Shown here one piece after another: positions 40,158 through 49,400 of a stretch of DNA of 64,000 nucleotides. The notes under the pieces are model-generated. The model saw nothing but the letters and a program-made list of their open reading frames with translations. It made no database searches and was not told the DNA's origin. The translations under genes and the position numbers were made by a program. The DNA lies in assembly GCA_015075635.1 (NCBI GenBank), contig JABTUA010000001.1, positions 930,001-994,000 of the forward strand. The letters run 5' to 3'. Positions within the stretch are counted from its first letter, which is position 1; every line of letters begins with the position of its first letter. The DNA comes from Polyangiaceae bacterium (GTDB lineage Bacteria > Myxococcota_A > Polyangia > Polyangiales > Polyangiaceae).

Positions 40158-41143
40158 GAACGCTCCCGGAGCTCCTCGGGCGCCTCGTCGCTGCTGCGCG
40201 TCCAGGCGACCCAGCGCCGGACGCCCTCCTCCAGGCTGAGCTTGGGCGCGTAGCCGAACGCCTTGCCGGCCTTGGAGACGTCGGCGCAGGTGACCGGCAC
40301 CTCGCTCGCGCCGAGCTTGCCGAGCGTGACCTGGGCGGGCACGCCGAGCTCCGCCGAGAGCAGCTCGATCAGCCGGCGCACGCGCACCGGCTCGCTGCGA
40401 CCCAGGTTGAAGGTGTCGAGCCCGCGCGTGCGCCGTACCCAATCGAGCGCGCCGACGACTCCGTCCACGATGTCGTCCACGTAGGTGAAGTCGCGGGCGG
40501 TCTCCTCGCCGTGCAGCCGAATGGGGTGGCCGCGGAGCAGGTCCCGGGTGAACGACGCCATCGCCATGTCGGGGCGACCGCGTGGGCCGTACACGGTGAA
40601 GAAGCGTGCGATCGCCACCGGCAGCTGGTGCAGGTGGTGGTAAGCGTGCACCATCAGCTCCGCGCCGCGCTTGCTGGCGGCGTAGGGCGAGAGGGGCGCG
40701 GTCGCCGGGTCGTCCTCGCGAAAGGGCGGGACCGCGCCGCCGCCGTACACGCTGGAGGTGGAGGCGAACACGACGGGCACGCAGCCCCGTGCGCGGCAGG
40801 CCTCCAGCACGAACAGGCCGCCGACCTCGTTGACCTCGACGTAGGACAGCGGATCCTCGACGCTGGCTCGCACGCCGGCCTTGGCCGCGAGGTGCACCAC
40901 GGCGTCGGGCTTTGCCCGGTCGAAGGCTGCCTCGAGGGCCGCCCGGTCCCGGACGTCCCCTTCGATCAGCTGGTAGCTCGGGTTTCGGAGCGCTCCGGCC
41001 ACGTTCCGGCGCTTCTGAGCCGGGTCGTAGTAGGGGTCGAAATTGTCGAAGCAAGTGACGGAAAACCCCAGCGAGAGCAGGCGATCGGCGACGTGAGAGC
41101 CGATGAAGCCGGCGGCTCCGGTGACCAGCGCGCTGTCTGCCAT
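40154..41143 (-). CDS. NAD-dependent epimerase, UDP-glucuronate 4-epimerase-like
   Basis: This 329-residue SDR has the GAAGFIGSHVADRL nucleotide motif, catalytic YAASK (Tyr-x-x-x-Lys) and the FFTVYGPRGRPDMAM block that separates UDP-glucuronate 4-epimerases from plain GalE. AAKAGVRASVEDPLSYVEVN likewise fits that subgroup. The expected product is UDP-galacturonate, with substrate from the ugd enzyme at 22.9 kb. UDP-glucose 4-epimerase activity cannot be excluded. Confidence 0.85.
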   Translation of the reverse strand: MADSALVTGAAGFIGSHVADRLLSLGFSVTCFDNFDPYYDPAQKRRNVAGALRNPSYQLIEGDVRDRAALEAAFDRAKPDAVVHLAAKAGVRASVEDPLSYVEVNEVGGLFVLEACRARGCVPVVFASTSSVYGGGAVPPFREDDPATAPLSPYAASKRGAELMVHAYHHLHQLPVAIARFFTVYGPRGRPDMAMASFTRDLLRGHPIRLHGEETARDFTYVDDIVDGVVGALDWVRRTRGLDTFNLGRSEPVRVRRLIELLSAELGVPAQVTLGKLGASEVPVTCADVSKAGKAFGYAPKLSLEEGVRRWVAWTRSSDEAPEELRERS

Positions 41144-41228
41144 GCGACGGGGGCAAGCCTTGCACGAGGGCGGGACGGGCCGCCAGGTGCTTCTCGCTCG
41201 GGGCAGCCTCCGCTACCGTGGCTCTCTC

Positions 41229-42884
41229 ATGCGACGACTCGGGCCGCCGCTCCTGCTCTCATTCGTGTTCTCGCTCTTGGTCGCGGCACCGGCGCGCGCT
41301 CAGGTGGTCGAACCTTGGGCGGACGACGACGGCATCGCCGGTCCGACGCGCCACGAGTTCGGCGACTACGGCCTGCAAGTGGGCGCCGAGTACCGCGCGA
41401 ACTGGCTGTACGTGAACCCGGTGGACCTGAACGGAGTCAAGCACCGGCGCGCGAGCTGGGTGGAGCACCGCCTGCGCCTCGACGCCACCGTGGACTATGA
41501 CGAGAAGGTCCGCCTGGTGATGAGCTTCGACGGGCTGGACGGCACGCTCTGGGGCGACAACGGCACCTTCGGCCAGAGCCCCTCGCCCAACAGCGGCACG
41601 CGCGTCGCCGCGACCAACCCCAACAACGCCAAGCCCGGCGTCGGCTACGTGGGTGGCGACGAGCTCGACCCCGACAGCTACGGCTACGTGCTAGTGCCCA
41701 GCGACAGCTTCAAGCTGCGGCGGGCGTACGGCGAGGTGGTGACACCGGTGGGCCTGTTGCGCATCGGGCGGCAGCCGACCACGGAGGGCATGTCGATCCT
41801 GGTCGCCGACGGCGACGGCCGCACGAACCGCTTCGGCTACTCCAACGCCGGCGACACCACGGACCGCGTCCTCTTCGTGACCAAGCCGCTCGAGGGCTTC
41901 AAGGACGAGAGCGAGCGCGACACCAGTCGGGATCGCGGCCTCTTCACCGGGGCCTTCTACGACCGCGGCGCGTCCAAGGACATCCGGCTGTTCGGCGACG
42001 ACCTGCACGGCGCGGGAATGGTGGTGCGCTGGCTGGATCCCGACCCGATCAAGCGCACCCACCTGGAGTTCCAGGGCACCTACGCGCACCGCTGGGAGCG
42101 CTTCTACGACACCAACGTCAACATCGTGAACCTCAAGGCCGTCGGTCGCCTGGACCGTCTGACGGCGGGCCTCGAGGGCGTGGGTATCTTCGGGCGCACG
42201 CGCGAGGTGAGCGAGGCGCTCTCGCTGATCAACAACGACCCGATCGTGCGGCAGAAGGTCGAGCAGTTCGGCGCGCGGGCCGTGTTGCGCTGGGACGAGC
42301 CGAGCTGGACCGCGTACCTGGAGGGCGATCTGGCCACCGGCGACCGCAATCCCAACCCGGGTACCGCGCTCACGCAGCTGGTCTTCGCCGAGGACAACAA
42401 CGTCGGCTTGCTCATGTTCGAGCGCATCCTGCACTTCGAGTCGGCGCGCTCCAGCGCGGCGGGCGTGGTGCTCTTGGAGCGCATCGGCGCCGACACCTTC
42501 CCGGCCGAGCGCGTGGACACCGAGGGCTCCTTCACCAACGCAGTGGCGGTGTTCCCGCAGTTCGACCTGCGACCGCACAAGAACGTCCTCTTGCGCAGCG
42601 GCCTGCTTTTGGCCTGGGCGCCGTCCGGCACGGTGGACCCCACGGAGAGCCTGAAGGCGCGCGACGGCGCCAGCATCCAGGACGATCTGGTGAACTTCAA
42701 CGGCGGCAAGCCGGGGAACTTCTACGGCGCCGAGCTCGACGGGCGCTTCCAGTGGAAATACCTGGACCACTTCCTGTTCGATCTGGAGGGCGCCATCCTG
42801 TTCCCTGGCGACGCCTTCCACGACGAGAACGGCCAAGCCGTGCGCAGCGTGCTAATCCAAGGTCGCACGACCTTCGTGTTCTAA
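41229..42884 (+). CDS. outer-membrane porin-like beta-barrel protein
   Basis: The 551-residue product has a clean signal peptide (LLSFVFSLLVAAPARAQ) and alternating amphipathic strands rich in Tyr, Trp, Arg and Asp, as in alginate-export/porin-like barrels (GLQVGAEYRANWLYVNPVDL, LRLDATVDYDEKVRLVMSF). It ends in Phe-Val-Phe after a strand (VLIQGRTTFVF), the classic C-terminal signature for outer-membrane assembly. The ATG at 41229 starts the signal. Substrate is unknown. It is divergent from the epimerase operon. Confidence 0.7.
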   Translation: MRRLGPPLLLSFVFSLLVAAPARAQVVEPWADDDGIAGPTRHEFGDYGLQVGAEYRANWLYVNPVDLNGVKHRRASWVEHRLRLDATVDYDEKVRLVMSFDGLDGTLWGDNGTFGQSPSPNSGTRVAATNPNNAKPGVGYVGGDELDPDSYGYVLVPSDSFKLRRAYGEVVTPVGLLRIGRQPTTEGMSILVADGDGRTNRFGYSNAGDTTDRVLFVTKPLEGFKDESERDTSRDRGLFTGAFYDRGASKDIRLFGDDLHGAGMVVRWLDPDPIKRTHLEFQGTYAHRWERFYDTNVNIVNLKAVGRLDRLTAGLEGVGIFGRTREVSEALSLINNDPIVRQKVEQFGARAVLRWDEPSWTAYLEGDLATGDRNPNPGTALTQLVFAEDNNVGLLMFERILHFESARSSAAGVVLLERIGADTFPAERVDTEGSFTNAVAVFPQFDLRPHKNVLLRSGLLLAWAPSGTVDPTESLKARDGASIQDDLVNFNGGKPGNFYGAELDGRFQWKYLDHFLFDLEGAILFPGDAFHDENGQAVRSVLIQGRTTFVF

Positions 42885-42885
42885 C

Positions 42886-43094
42886 CTCGACTTGGGCAGT
42901 CTTGCCATGATCAGATCGCGATCATCAGGAGTGGCGAAAACCAACGGAAACTGCCGGCGAGGCCGGCGGATGCCTCCTAGTCCGTGGGACGAGTCGCGAT
43001 TGTCTTGGAGGCCACGCTCCGCTGGAAACCTCGAAGAAACGCTCGCGCAGCGGGTTCTTCGCGGCCTGAAGAGTGCACCACAACACGAATCGAG
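42886..43094. repeat. dispersed repeat, copy A
   Basis: It begins 2 bases after the porin stop with CTCGACTTGGGCAGTCTTGC and is alignable over its length with copy B at 53122-53350; about 70 of the first 75 bases match. Copy B has a ~30-base extra stretch in the middle. The far end (CGAATCGAG) is a degraded version of copy B's terminal repeat. It fills the 226-base gap before the next lipoprotein gene. Confidence 0.75.
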
Positions 43095-43110
43095 AGCAGG
43101 AAAACGCGAG

Positions 43111-44244
43111 ATGCCTTCCCGACGTACCGTCTTCCTCGCCGCGCTCTTCTCCCTCGGTCTGGCCGCCTGCCAGGAGTTCGATCCGCCGCCGAAGCCCAAG
43201 GTCGACGGGCTCGACAACGGCGTGATGACCACCGCGCCGGACGCCCCGTTCGTGGTGAAGTTCTCCGAGCCGTTCGTGAAGAGCTCGCTCAAGCTGAAGC
43301 TCGTCAAGGCGGTGATGGACCCGGAGGAGAACCTGCTCGACGAGCAGTCGCCGCCGGACTTCGAGGGCTTCAGGGAGAACACGCTGGTCGCCTACGACGG
43401 AGCTTCGCCCGAGCCGGATCTCGAGCCAGAGCCGGAGGGGCCGACCTACGGCGCCAAGTTCGAGCTCGCGGACACGACCCTGACCATCGACCCGCAGCAG
43501 GCCTTCGCGGTGTCCTCGCCCTACCTGCTCCTGATCGAGCCCGGGCTCGAGGACATGGAGGGTCACAAGACGAAGACGCGCATCCGGTTGCCGTTCACCT
43601 TCCAGCTCCAGGGTGGGGGCAACACCCTCTTGCCGACCGGCTACTACTACTTCGTCCTGAACGTGGAGTACCTGGCCGTGCAGATCCAGGTCTACACCTA
43701 CCTGGAGATCGATCCGGAGACGGGCGTGTGGCGCGCCCACTTCACCAACGCGAATCGCCTGCCGCAGCTCAACAGCCGGCCGGGTTGTCCCTCGAACTGC
43801 GGCGGAGAGACACCCATCTGCGCGCTGCTCGACACTCCGCACTGCGCGAAGCCCAGCGAGAAGCAGACCAAGCTCGAGCAATACGTGGACTTCTTGCCGG
43901 AGTCGGAGCCGCCGAACGGCTACTTCTTCATCGCCGACGGCTTCGCCAAGGACGAGGCCAACGCGACCACCGCCTTCGGCACTGCGCCGTTCTTGATCCA
44001 CGTGACCGTGGGCACCGGAGGCATCGTCGTGGACGCGGAGAACACGCGCATCTCCGGGGTGTTCCGGCAGCACGACGACCAGCGCTGGCGCGCCACCGGC
44101 AGCCTCAGCGTCGAGACCGTCAAGCTGAACGGCCAGGGCAAGGATCCGACCAAGGGGACCTTCGAAGCGATGTCCCTCTTCCCCGCGGAGGTGGACGCGG
44201 TGGAGAGCTTCGGCATCCCCATCCCGACCGATCTCGGCAAGTGA
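43111..44244 (+). CDS. lipoprotein of unknown function
   Basis: The 377-residue product has a lipoprotein signal (FLAALFSLGLAAC) and a beta-rich mature region. The first part, APFVVKFSEPFVKSSLKLKL, resembles an Ig-like 'SbsA' fold segment in which bacterial surface proteins describe extremes. The later part contains a Cys cluster (CPSNCGGETPICALLDTPHC). No enzyme motif is seen. ATG 43111 follows AAAACGCGAG with no strong ribosome site; it is preferred because it starts the signal peptide. Confidence 0.65.
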   Translation: MPSRRTVFLAALFSLGLAACQEFDPPPKPKVDGLDNGVMTTAPDAPFVVKFSEPFVKSSLKLKLVKAVMDPEENLLDEQSPPDFEGFRENTLVAYDGASPEPDLEPEPEGPTYGAKFELADTTLTIDPQQAFAVSSPYLLLIEPGLEDMEGHKTKTRIRLPFTFQLQGGGNTLLPTGYYYFVLNVEYLAVQIQVYTYLEIDPETGVWRAHFTNANRLPQLNSRPGCPSNCGGETPICALLDTPHCAKPSEKQTKLEQYVDFLPESEPPNGYFFIADGFAKDEANATTAFGTAPFLIHVTVGTGGIVVDAENTRISGVFRQHDDQRWRATGSLSVETVKLNGQGKDPTKGTFEAMSLFPAEVDAVESFGIPIPTDLGK

Positions 44245-44334
44245 CGCGGGCTTCGCCGCGCTACTTGCACTGACCCGTTCGACGAGCGCTGTCAGGGCCA
44301 GGTCGGGCCGCACCGCGTGGCGTCCAGTCGAAGC

Positions 44335-45306
44335 TCAGCGCACAGTCACTCGAAGCTCGAAGGCCTCGCCCGCCCGCTCGAGCCGCGCCACCAGGCGATC
44401 CTTCTCGCGGGCGGCGCCGAGCGCGCGCATGAGCGCTTCCAGGTCGAGCGCCGGGGTCTCGTCGATGGCGAGCACGCGGTCGCCGGTCTCGACGCCGAGG
44501 CGCTCGAGCAACGAGTCCGTGCGCACCTCGCCCAGCTCGAAGCCGATCACCTCTTCGTCGCGGCGCACCGGCTCGATCTTCAGGCCCGCGAGCAAGCTGC
44601 CGGCCTGCGCGTAGATCGCCGGCACGAGCCCCCGGTCCACCGCGTAGCTGGTCTCGCCGAGCTTCTCGATGCCGTTCACCAGCTCGCCGCTCAGCCGCCA
44701 GGGTTGCTCTTCGCGGCGCTCGTCCGGCAGGCCGCGGCGGCGCTTCTTCGCCGGCAGGTCCTCGGCCTCGTTGGCTTCGCGCGCGCCGAAGTGCATGGCG
44801 GCGGCGCAGCGCCCGCCGGCACCGGTGAGCCAGACGCGGTCCCACTCGATCTTCGCCACGCGGTAGTCGCCGATGCGCTCGCCGACGCGGCGGATCACCG
44901 CGCGCTCGCCGGCCGCGGGCGAGAGCGAGGCGAAGGCCCAGCTCGGATCGTCGGAGTCGGTGATGAGCCGCACCTCCACGCCCGAGCACGAGCCGCGCGG
45001 GGCGGGTGTCTTCGCGCGTTTGGGCGGCGACTTCGGGTCGTTCGCGAGCGGGAGGTTCGTCGCGGCGAGCGCGTCCGCCGGCGGGGCGCTCGGTGCGGCG
45101 CTCGGCTTCGGCGCTGCCAGCGCCGCTTCGCCGCGTTCGGCCAGCGCTCCCGCGAGCGGACCGAGGCCGCGGGGCTCCGCGGGCGCGCTGCTGGGCGCTG
45201 CGGCCTCCGCGGGCGCCGGCTTCGGCTCGCGCGCCAGGTACAGACCTCCGGCGATCACCGGGATCAGACCGAGCGCGAGCGTGCGAACGATGGCGTCGCG
45301 ATCCAT
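44335..45306 (-). CDS. orphan GspC-like PDZ protein
   Basis: The 323-residue protein has one N-terminal membrane helix (TLALGLIPVIAGGLYLA), an Ala/Pro linker, an HR-like middle (RRVGERIGDYRVAKIEWDRV), and a C-terminal PDZ domain (LGEVRTDSLLERLGVETGDR, VLAIDETPALDLEALMRAL). This is the layout of the type II secretion inner-membrane protein GspC, in which HR binds the secretin and PDZ contacts cargo. No other Gsp gene is nearby, so it may serve a distant secretion locus or another role. Confidence 0.65.
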   Translation of the reverse strand: MDRDAIVRTLALGLIPVIAGGLYLAREPKPAPAEAAAPSSAPAEPRGLGPLAGALAERGEAALAAPKPSAAPSAPPADALAATNLPLANDPKSPPKRAKTPAPRGSCSGVEVRLITDSDDPSWAFASLSPAAGERAVIRRVGERIGDYRVAKIEWDRVWLTGAGGRCAAAMHFGAREANEAEDLPAKKRRRGLPDERREEQPWRLSGELVNGIEKLGETSYAVDRGLVPAIYAQAGSLLAGLKIEPVRRDEEVIGFELGEVRTDSLLERLGVETGDRVLAIDETPALDLEALMRALGAAREKDRLVARLERAGEAFELRVTVR

Positions 45307-45384
45307 CGTGACGGACGGCGTAGCGAGCGGCGTGCCAGCGTGAAAATGGCGGGATTTGCGTGGGCCAGACCCTTCGCGCGTGAA

Positions 45385-45430
45385 GATTTGGCAGCTCGCG
45401 GGGCCGCGGCTCCCCGGCGACTGCCAATTT
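45385..45430. promoter_or_regulatory. long dyad upstream of the GIDE-like gene
   Basis: GATTTGGCAG (45385-45394) and CTGCCAATTT (45421-45430) are inverted copies (8 of 10), and the GC-rich centre is itself partly self-complementary (GGGGCCGCGGCTCCCC). It lies 28 bases before the GTG start at 45458 in the divergent spacer. It could be an operator or a leader hairpin. Confidence 0.4.
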
Positions 45431-45457
45431 GTCAGCCGGCGCGGTAGAAGCGGGCCG

Positions 45458-46141
45458 GTGATTCCGCCGGGGGAGCTCGTCCAGTTCGTCGCCGAGCTGC
45501 TCGCGATGATGCTGGTGGTGCTGGGCATCGTGCGCCTCTGGCGCTGGTGGTGCAGCGACGAGCGCAAGGTGAAGAAGCTGCTGGGTGCGGCTCGCCAGGT
45601 GCGCATCGCCGACGCGGAGGAGGGCGCGCTGGTGAAGGTCGTCGGCAAGGTCGGGAGCGCGGGCAAGCTGCTCGCCGGCCCCGCCACGGGGGAGCCGTGC
45701 TTGATCTGGAAGCTCGCCGTGGAGAGCGTGGGCATGCGCGAGCAGCGCCGTCAGGTCACCACCCGGAGCGACGCGACCGACTTCTGGATCGAGGACGAGT
45801 CGGGCCGCGCCTTGGTGAAGCCGCTCACACCCGAGCTGCGGCTGGCGGTTCACGAGCTCAGATTCCGGGGCGTCGGCGAGATGCCGGCGGCGGTGGCCGA
45901 GATCCTCGCTCAACACGAGAGCGCTGCGCAGGGTCGTGACCTGTTTCGCGTGAGCAGCAACGATCTGGTGTGCCAGGAAGGCCTGGTCACCGAAGGCGAG
46001 ACCATCGCCGTGCTCGGCCGAGCGCACTGGGTGGACGACGCGGAGGGCGCCGGCTACCGCGAGCGCGGGCGGCGGCTGGTGCTCGAAGACCACCCGCCGC
46101 TGGTGCTGCGCATCAGCGACGACCCCGAGCTGCTCGACTGA
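45458..46141 (+). CDS. GIDE-domain-like membrane protein
   Basis: The 227-residue product has one N-terminal membrane helix (FVAELLAMMLVVLGIVRLW) followed by a beta-rich domain. GKVGSAGKLLAGPATGEPC and TDFWIEDESGRALVKPL match the GIDE/E3-ligase-like domain found in MUL1 and many bacterial proteins, where RING is absent. Bacterial members are of unknown function. The GTG at 45458 gives the shortest protein with the full membrane segment; other starts upstream are possible. Confidence 0.6.
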   Translation: MIPPGELVQFVAELLAMMLVVLGIVRLWRWWCSDERKVKKLLGAARQVRIADAEEGALVKVVGKVGSAGKLLAGPATGEPCLIWKLAVESVGMREQRRQVTTRSDATDFWIEDESGRALVKPLTPELRLAVHELRFRGVGEMPAAVAEILAQHESAAQGRDLFRVSSNDLVCQEGLVTEGETIAVLGRAHWVDDAEGAGYRERGRRLVLEDHPPLVLRISDDPELLD

Positions 46142-46143
46142 GG

Positions 46144-47028
46144 TCAGCTCGCGTCCGCGCAGCAGCGGAAGCCCGTCGAGTAGTCGTGGTAGTCGAACGG
46201 GTGGCCGCCGGTGCGGTACTCGCAGCCCTCGCCGTTCTGGAAGGTGTCCATGAAGAACCCGCCGAAGAACGTTCCCTCCGGGTCGTTCACCCATTCGTGC
46301 TGGTTGCCGACCATGTCGTAGACGCCGTAGTCGTTCGTGCACTTCGCGTAGGCGCCGGTGGGCGCGGTGGTGTTGGGCAGCTCGAGCAGGCGCTTGTCGT
46401 TCATGAAGCGCGGGTGCCACATCAGCTTCTCGTCCGTCGGGTCGAGGGGGTCCTTCTTCCAGAGGATCGGCACCGGGTGGTGATCGAGCACCTTGAAGCG
46501 ATCGTTGCAGACGTTCGGGCGGCGCTCGTCGCCGTATGGGTAGCGCGTGAGCTTCGGCCCGCGACACGCGCGCACCCACTCGTCGATCTCGCACAGCCGC
46601 TTGCCGGCGTTGGCGCAGGCGCGCGCGGCCTGTGTGCCGCTGATGTAGCCCTGGGCGCGCACGCCCTGCTTGCTCTGGGCGCGGACCTCCTTCTCCAGGC
46701 CGTCCACGTTCTGGTTGAACGGGTGCGGTGCGGTCTGGCCGTCGGCCTTCACCCGCAGCACCGATGCCTCCCAGCGGTCGATGCAATACGGGCCCTGGTA
46801 GCGCAGCACGAGCGCCATGCCCTCCGGACAGGTGGGCTCGCGCTCGGGCGCTTGCGGTGCCGCCACCACGGCAGGCTCCGGCGGGGGCTCCGGCTGCTTC
46901 TCCGCCGCGCGCGCCGGCTCGCTCGCGACCTGCTTCAGAGCCGGGCGCGGCTGTGCGGGCGGCGCGGCGAGGGGGGCCGCGCACGCGGAGGCGACCAGGC
47001 CCAGCGCGACTAGACGAGCGGTTCCCAT
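46144..47028 (-). CDS. FGE/SUMF1-domain lipoprotein
   Basis: The 294-residue protein has a lipoprotein signal (ALGLVASACAAP), a Pro/Ala linker, and an FGE-type domain: YCIDRWEASVL, KRLCEIDEWVRACRG, YPYGD and YDMVGNQHEWVND, ending GFRCC. It resembles the protein at 13.5 kb in architecture but is diverged. Its ATG lies 19 bases inside the 3' end of the upstream dehydrogenase gene, so the two are likely cotranscribed. Confidence 0.75.
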   Translation of the reverse strand: MGTARLVALGLVASACAAPLAAPPAQPRPALKQVASEPARAAEKQPEPPPEPAVVAAPQAPEREPTCPEGMALVLRYQGPYCIDRWEASVLRVKADGQTAPHPFNQNVDGLEKEVRAQSKQGVRAQGYISGTQAARACANAGKRLCEIDEWVRACRGPKLTRYPYGDERRPNVCNDRFKVLDHHPVPILWKKDPLDPTDEKLMWHPRFMNDKRLLELPNTTAPTGAYAKCTNDYGVYDMVGNQHEWVNDPEGTFFGGFFMDTFQNGEGCEYRTGGHPFDYHDYSTGFRCCADAS

Positions 47029-48185
47029 CGCTCCTTCACGTCGATGCCGCGGGCGCGCACGGCGCTCACGAAGGCCTCCAGCGGGACCGCCAGCTCACCC
47101 GGCAGAACGCCGCGCTTCTGCACCGCGCCGGCGCCGAGCATGTAGGCGACGACCGCGGCGGGGTACGAGGTGGTGCGCGCCATGGCGCTGTGCCCCGTCT
47201 TCGGATCGTGGCGGTCGATCACCTCGAACACCAGGCGCTGGTTCTTGCCGCCCTTCTTGCCCTCGATGCTCACGCGGACCAGCGCCACGTCGGTGTCGTG
47301 ATCGTCGCGCAGCGACCGATCGATCAGCTTCTCGGTGAGCTCGCGCGGTACGACGCCGTCCACCGGCGTCTCCGAGAGCAGGCCGATGGCGTGCATGCCG
47401 GCGAAGGCCGCCAGGTGCCCCGGGTAGCGGATGGTCTTGTAGTCCAGGTTACGCACCTTGTGCTTGAGCGTGCGCGGCAGCGTGGACGAGCCGCCGGATG
47501 TGTTGAAGGCCTCCAGCGTGCCGAAGGGGTACGGAAACTCGATGGGCTCCGGCTCGGTCAAGGAGGGAACGCGCACGATCTTGCCGTCGCGCAGCGCCTC
47601 TGCCGGCTCCAGGTACTCGTTGGTCAGGCCGCGCACGGCGAACAGCATCTTGTAGTTGAGCGGCGGCTTGGGGTGCGCGGGCAGACCGCCGACGCGGATC
47701 TTCACGTTGTCCACCGCGTCCAAGCGGTCGACGCCCCAGGCCGCGAACAGGCAGGCCATGCCCGGCGCGAGCCCGCAGTCCGGCACGATGGTCACGCCCT
47801 GGCGCTTCGCGTCTTCGTCCAGCGCTAGCTGCCGCTCCACCACGAACAGGTTCCCACCCAGGTCGCACATGTGGCAGCGCGCGTCGATGGCAGCCCGGGT
47901 GAGCAACTCGTTGTAGCGGTAGTCCGAGCTCGACAGCATCACGTCGAAGCCCCCGAGCAGGCGCCTGAGGCCGCTCTCGTCCGCCAGGTCGTAGCGCTCC
48001 GCCTCGATCTTGGTCTTGCTCTCCGGCGCCGTCTCGGTGAGCAGCTTCGCCAGCTCGCGCTCTGCCGCCTTGAGCGCCTCGGTGTCTCGATCGACCAAGC
48101 GCACGACGTCCACGCCCGGCTGGCGCGCGAGGTCCCACGCCGCCGCGCGGCCCATCCTGCCTGCTCCCAGCACCATCGCCCGCAT
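47010..48185 (-). CDS. saccharopine dehydrogenase family oxidoreductase
   Basis: The 391-residue enzyme starts MRAMVLGAGRMGRAAAWDLA (Rossmann fold) and contains VIVPDCGLAPGMA-type residues as TIVPDCGLAPGMACLFAAWG, found in lysine 6-dehydrogenase/saccharopine-reductase-like proteins. The C-terminal domain includes KTIRYPGHLAAF. The family acts on lysine-derived or carboxynorspermidine-type substrates; none can be chosen here. It overlaps the following FGE-like gene by 19 bases. Confidence 0.8.
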   Translation of the reverse strand: MRAMVLGAGRMGRAAAWDLARQPGVDVVRLVDRDTEALKAAERELAKLLTETAPESKTKIEAERYDLADESGLRRLLGGFDVMLSSSDYRYNELLTRAAIDARCHMCDLGGNLFVVERQLALDEDAKRQGVTIVPDCGLAPGMACLFAAWGVDRLDAVDNVKIRVGGLPAHPKPPLNYKMLFAVRGLTNEYLEPAEALRDGKIVRVPSLTEPEPIEFPYPFGTLEAFNTSGGSSTLPRTLKHKVRNLDYKTIRYPGHLAAFAGMHAIGLLSETPVDGVVPRELTEKLIDRSLRDDHDTDVALVRVSIEGKKGGKNQRLVFEVIDRHDPKTGHSAMARTTSYPAAVVAYMLGAGAVQKRGVLPGELAVPLEAFVSAVRARGIDVKERWEPLV

Positions 48186-48227
48186 GGCGTGCGGGTTTAG
48201 CGCCGCGCGGCGCGTATTGCTACTGCT

Positions 48228-49172
48228 TCACGGACACACGGTCACGTTCGGGCTGTTCTGGCAGTCGTAGTCCGAGCAGTCCACGTAGCCGTCGCCGTCG
48301 TTGTCCTTCTTGTCGCTGCACATCGCGTCGGTGGTCTCTGGCCCCGGGGTGCCCTTGCAGATGGTCACGCTCGGGTTCTTGCTGCAGGAAAAGTCGAGGC
48401 AATCGACGTAGCCGTCGCCGTCGTTGTCCTTGTTGTCGCTGCAGGTCGCGTTGCTGTCCTCGGTGGTTGCCGTGGTGCCGCCTGCGCCACCGCTGCCGCC
48501 GCTGCCGCTGGTTCCACCGCTGCCGCTGGTGCCGCCGCTGCCGCTGGTGCCGCCGCTGCCGCTGGTTCCGCCGCCCCCGCTGGCTCCGCCGCCGCCACTG
48601 GTTCCGCCGCTGCCGCTGGCTCCGCCGCTGCCGCTCCCGCCGCCGTCGCCTGCACTGCCGCCCGCGCCCGCGCTGCCGCCTGCGCCCGCCCCGCCTCCGG
48701 CTCCGCCGTTGCCGCCGCCGCAGAATCCGCCCTGCTCGTACGCGATCAGCGCGCTCTTGCACGCCGTCTCCGGATCGCTGCTCTTCTGGTAGGCGTCGAG
48801 CGCGACCTGGCACTGCTCCTGGAAGCTCGCGTCGCCGCCCGCGCAGCATGCGCCGAGATCCGAACAGGCGCTGCCCGACCCACCGCCGCTCCCACCCCCA
48901 CCCCCGACCCCGCTCGAGCCGCACATGCCGGCGGCGGTGTAGCCCTGGATGGCAGTCGCGCAGGCCTGCGCGCCGTTCTGCGCGCTGGCGAGCTGCGTGG
49001 CCTGGTCGTGACACTTCTGGTTTGCGGTGGCGTCGGCGATGTCGTCGCAGCACGAGTGCAGCGCGTCGCACTCGCCCAACGTCGCGCCGCCGCTCGAGCC
49101 CGCGGAGCTTCCGCACGCGGCAGCCAAGATGGCGGGGACGATGAGGCCGAGCTTCGGACCGAGGCGAGACAT
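48228..49172 (-). CDS. Gly-rich lipoprotein with Asp-rich metal-binding-like repeats
   Basis: The 314-residue product has a lipoprotein signal (LIVPAILAAAC), two small Cys-containing helical repeats (LGECDALHSCCDDIADATAN and the GACCAGGDASF/FQEQCQVALDAY region), a ~100-residue Gly/Ser/Ala/Thr linker of GGTSGS units, and two copies of DNDGDGYVDC (Asp-rich, calcium-binding-like) at the C-terminus. It is probably an extended surface protein. No enzymatic function is visible. Confidence 0.7.
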   Translation of the reverse strand: MSRLGPKLGLIVPAILAAACGSSAGSSGGATLGECDALHSCCDDIADATANQKCHDQATQLASAQNGAQACATAIQGYTAAGMCGSSGVGGGGGSGGGSGSACSDLGACCAGGDASFQEQCQVALDAYQKSSDPETACKSALIAYEQGGFCGGGNGGAGGGAGAGGSAGAGGSAGDGGGSGSGGASGSGGTSGGGGASGGGGTSGSGGTSGSGGTSGSGGTSGSGGSGGAGGTTATTEDSNATCSDNKDNDGDGYVDCLDFSCSKNPSVTICKGTPGPETTDAMCSDKKDNDGDGYVDCSDYDCQNSPNVTVCP

Positions 49173-49374
49173 GGGCCGAGTTCCTACGTCGAGAGGGGGC
49201 GTTTCTTCCCAGACGGAGGGGCCTCGCGCAACCGCGCCGGGAGCGCATTTGCGCTCTCGACGCGGGCCCGCACCTGCGCGGCCGATTTCAGGGCTGCCGT
49301 GCAGATCTGAAATGGGCGGCCCGGAGAAGGTTCCGCTACGACACAATTTCAGACACTTGGCGCCGGATTGGCCC

Positions 49375-49389
49375 GGCACGCGGCCTGCA
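49375..49389 (+). promoter_or_regulatory. candidate sigma-54-type promoter
   Basis: GGCACGCGGCCTGCA matches the -24/-12 pattern (T)GGCAC-N5-(T)TGCA with GG and GC correctly 10 bases apart, mismatching only at two flanking positions. It lies 11 bases before the ATG at 49401 and 35 before ATG 49425. In DNA this GC-rich a chance match is likely, so it is a candidate only. Confidence 0.3.
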
Positions 49390-49400
49390 ACGTGCGGGGT

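Noticed and set aside
48424..48792. Plus-strand Leu/Pro repeat frame
   Set aside because: Shadow of the GGTSGS linker of the minus-strand lipoprotein.
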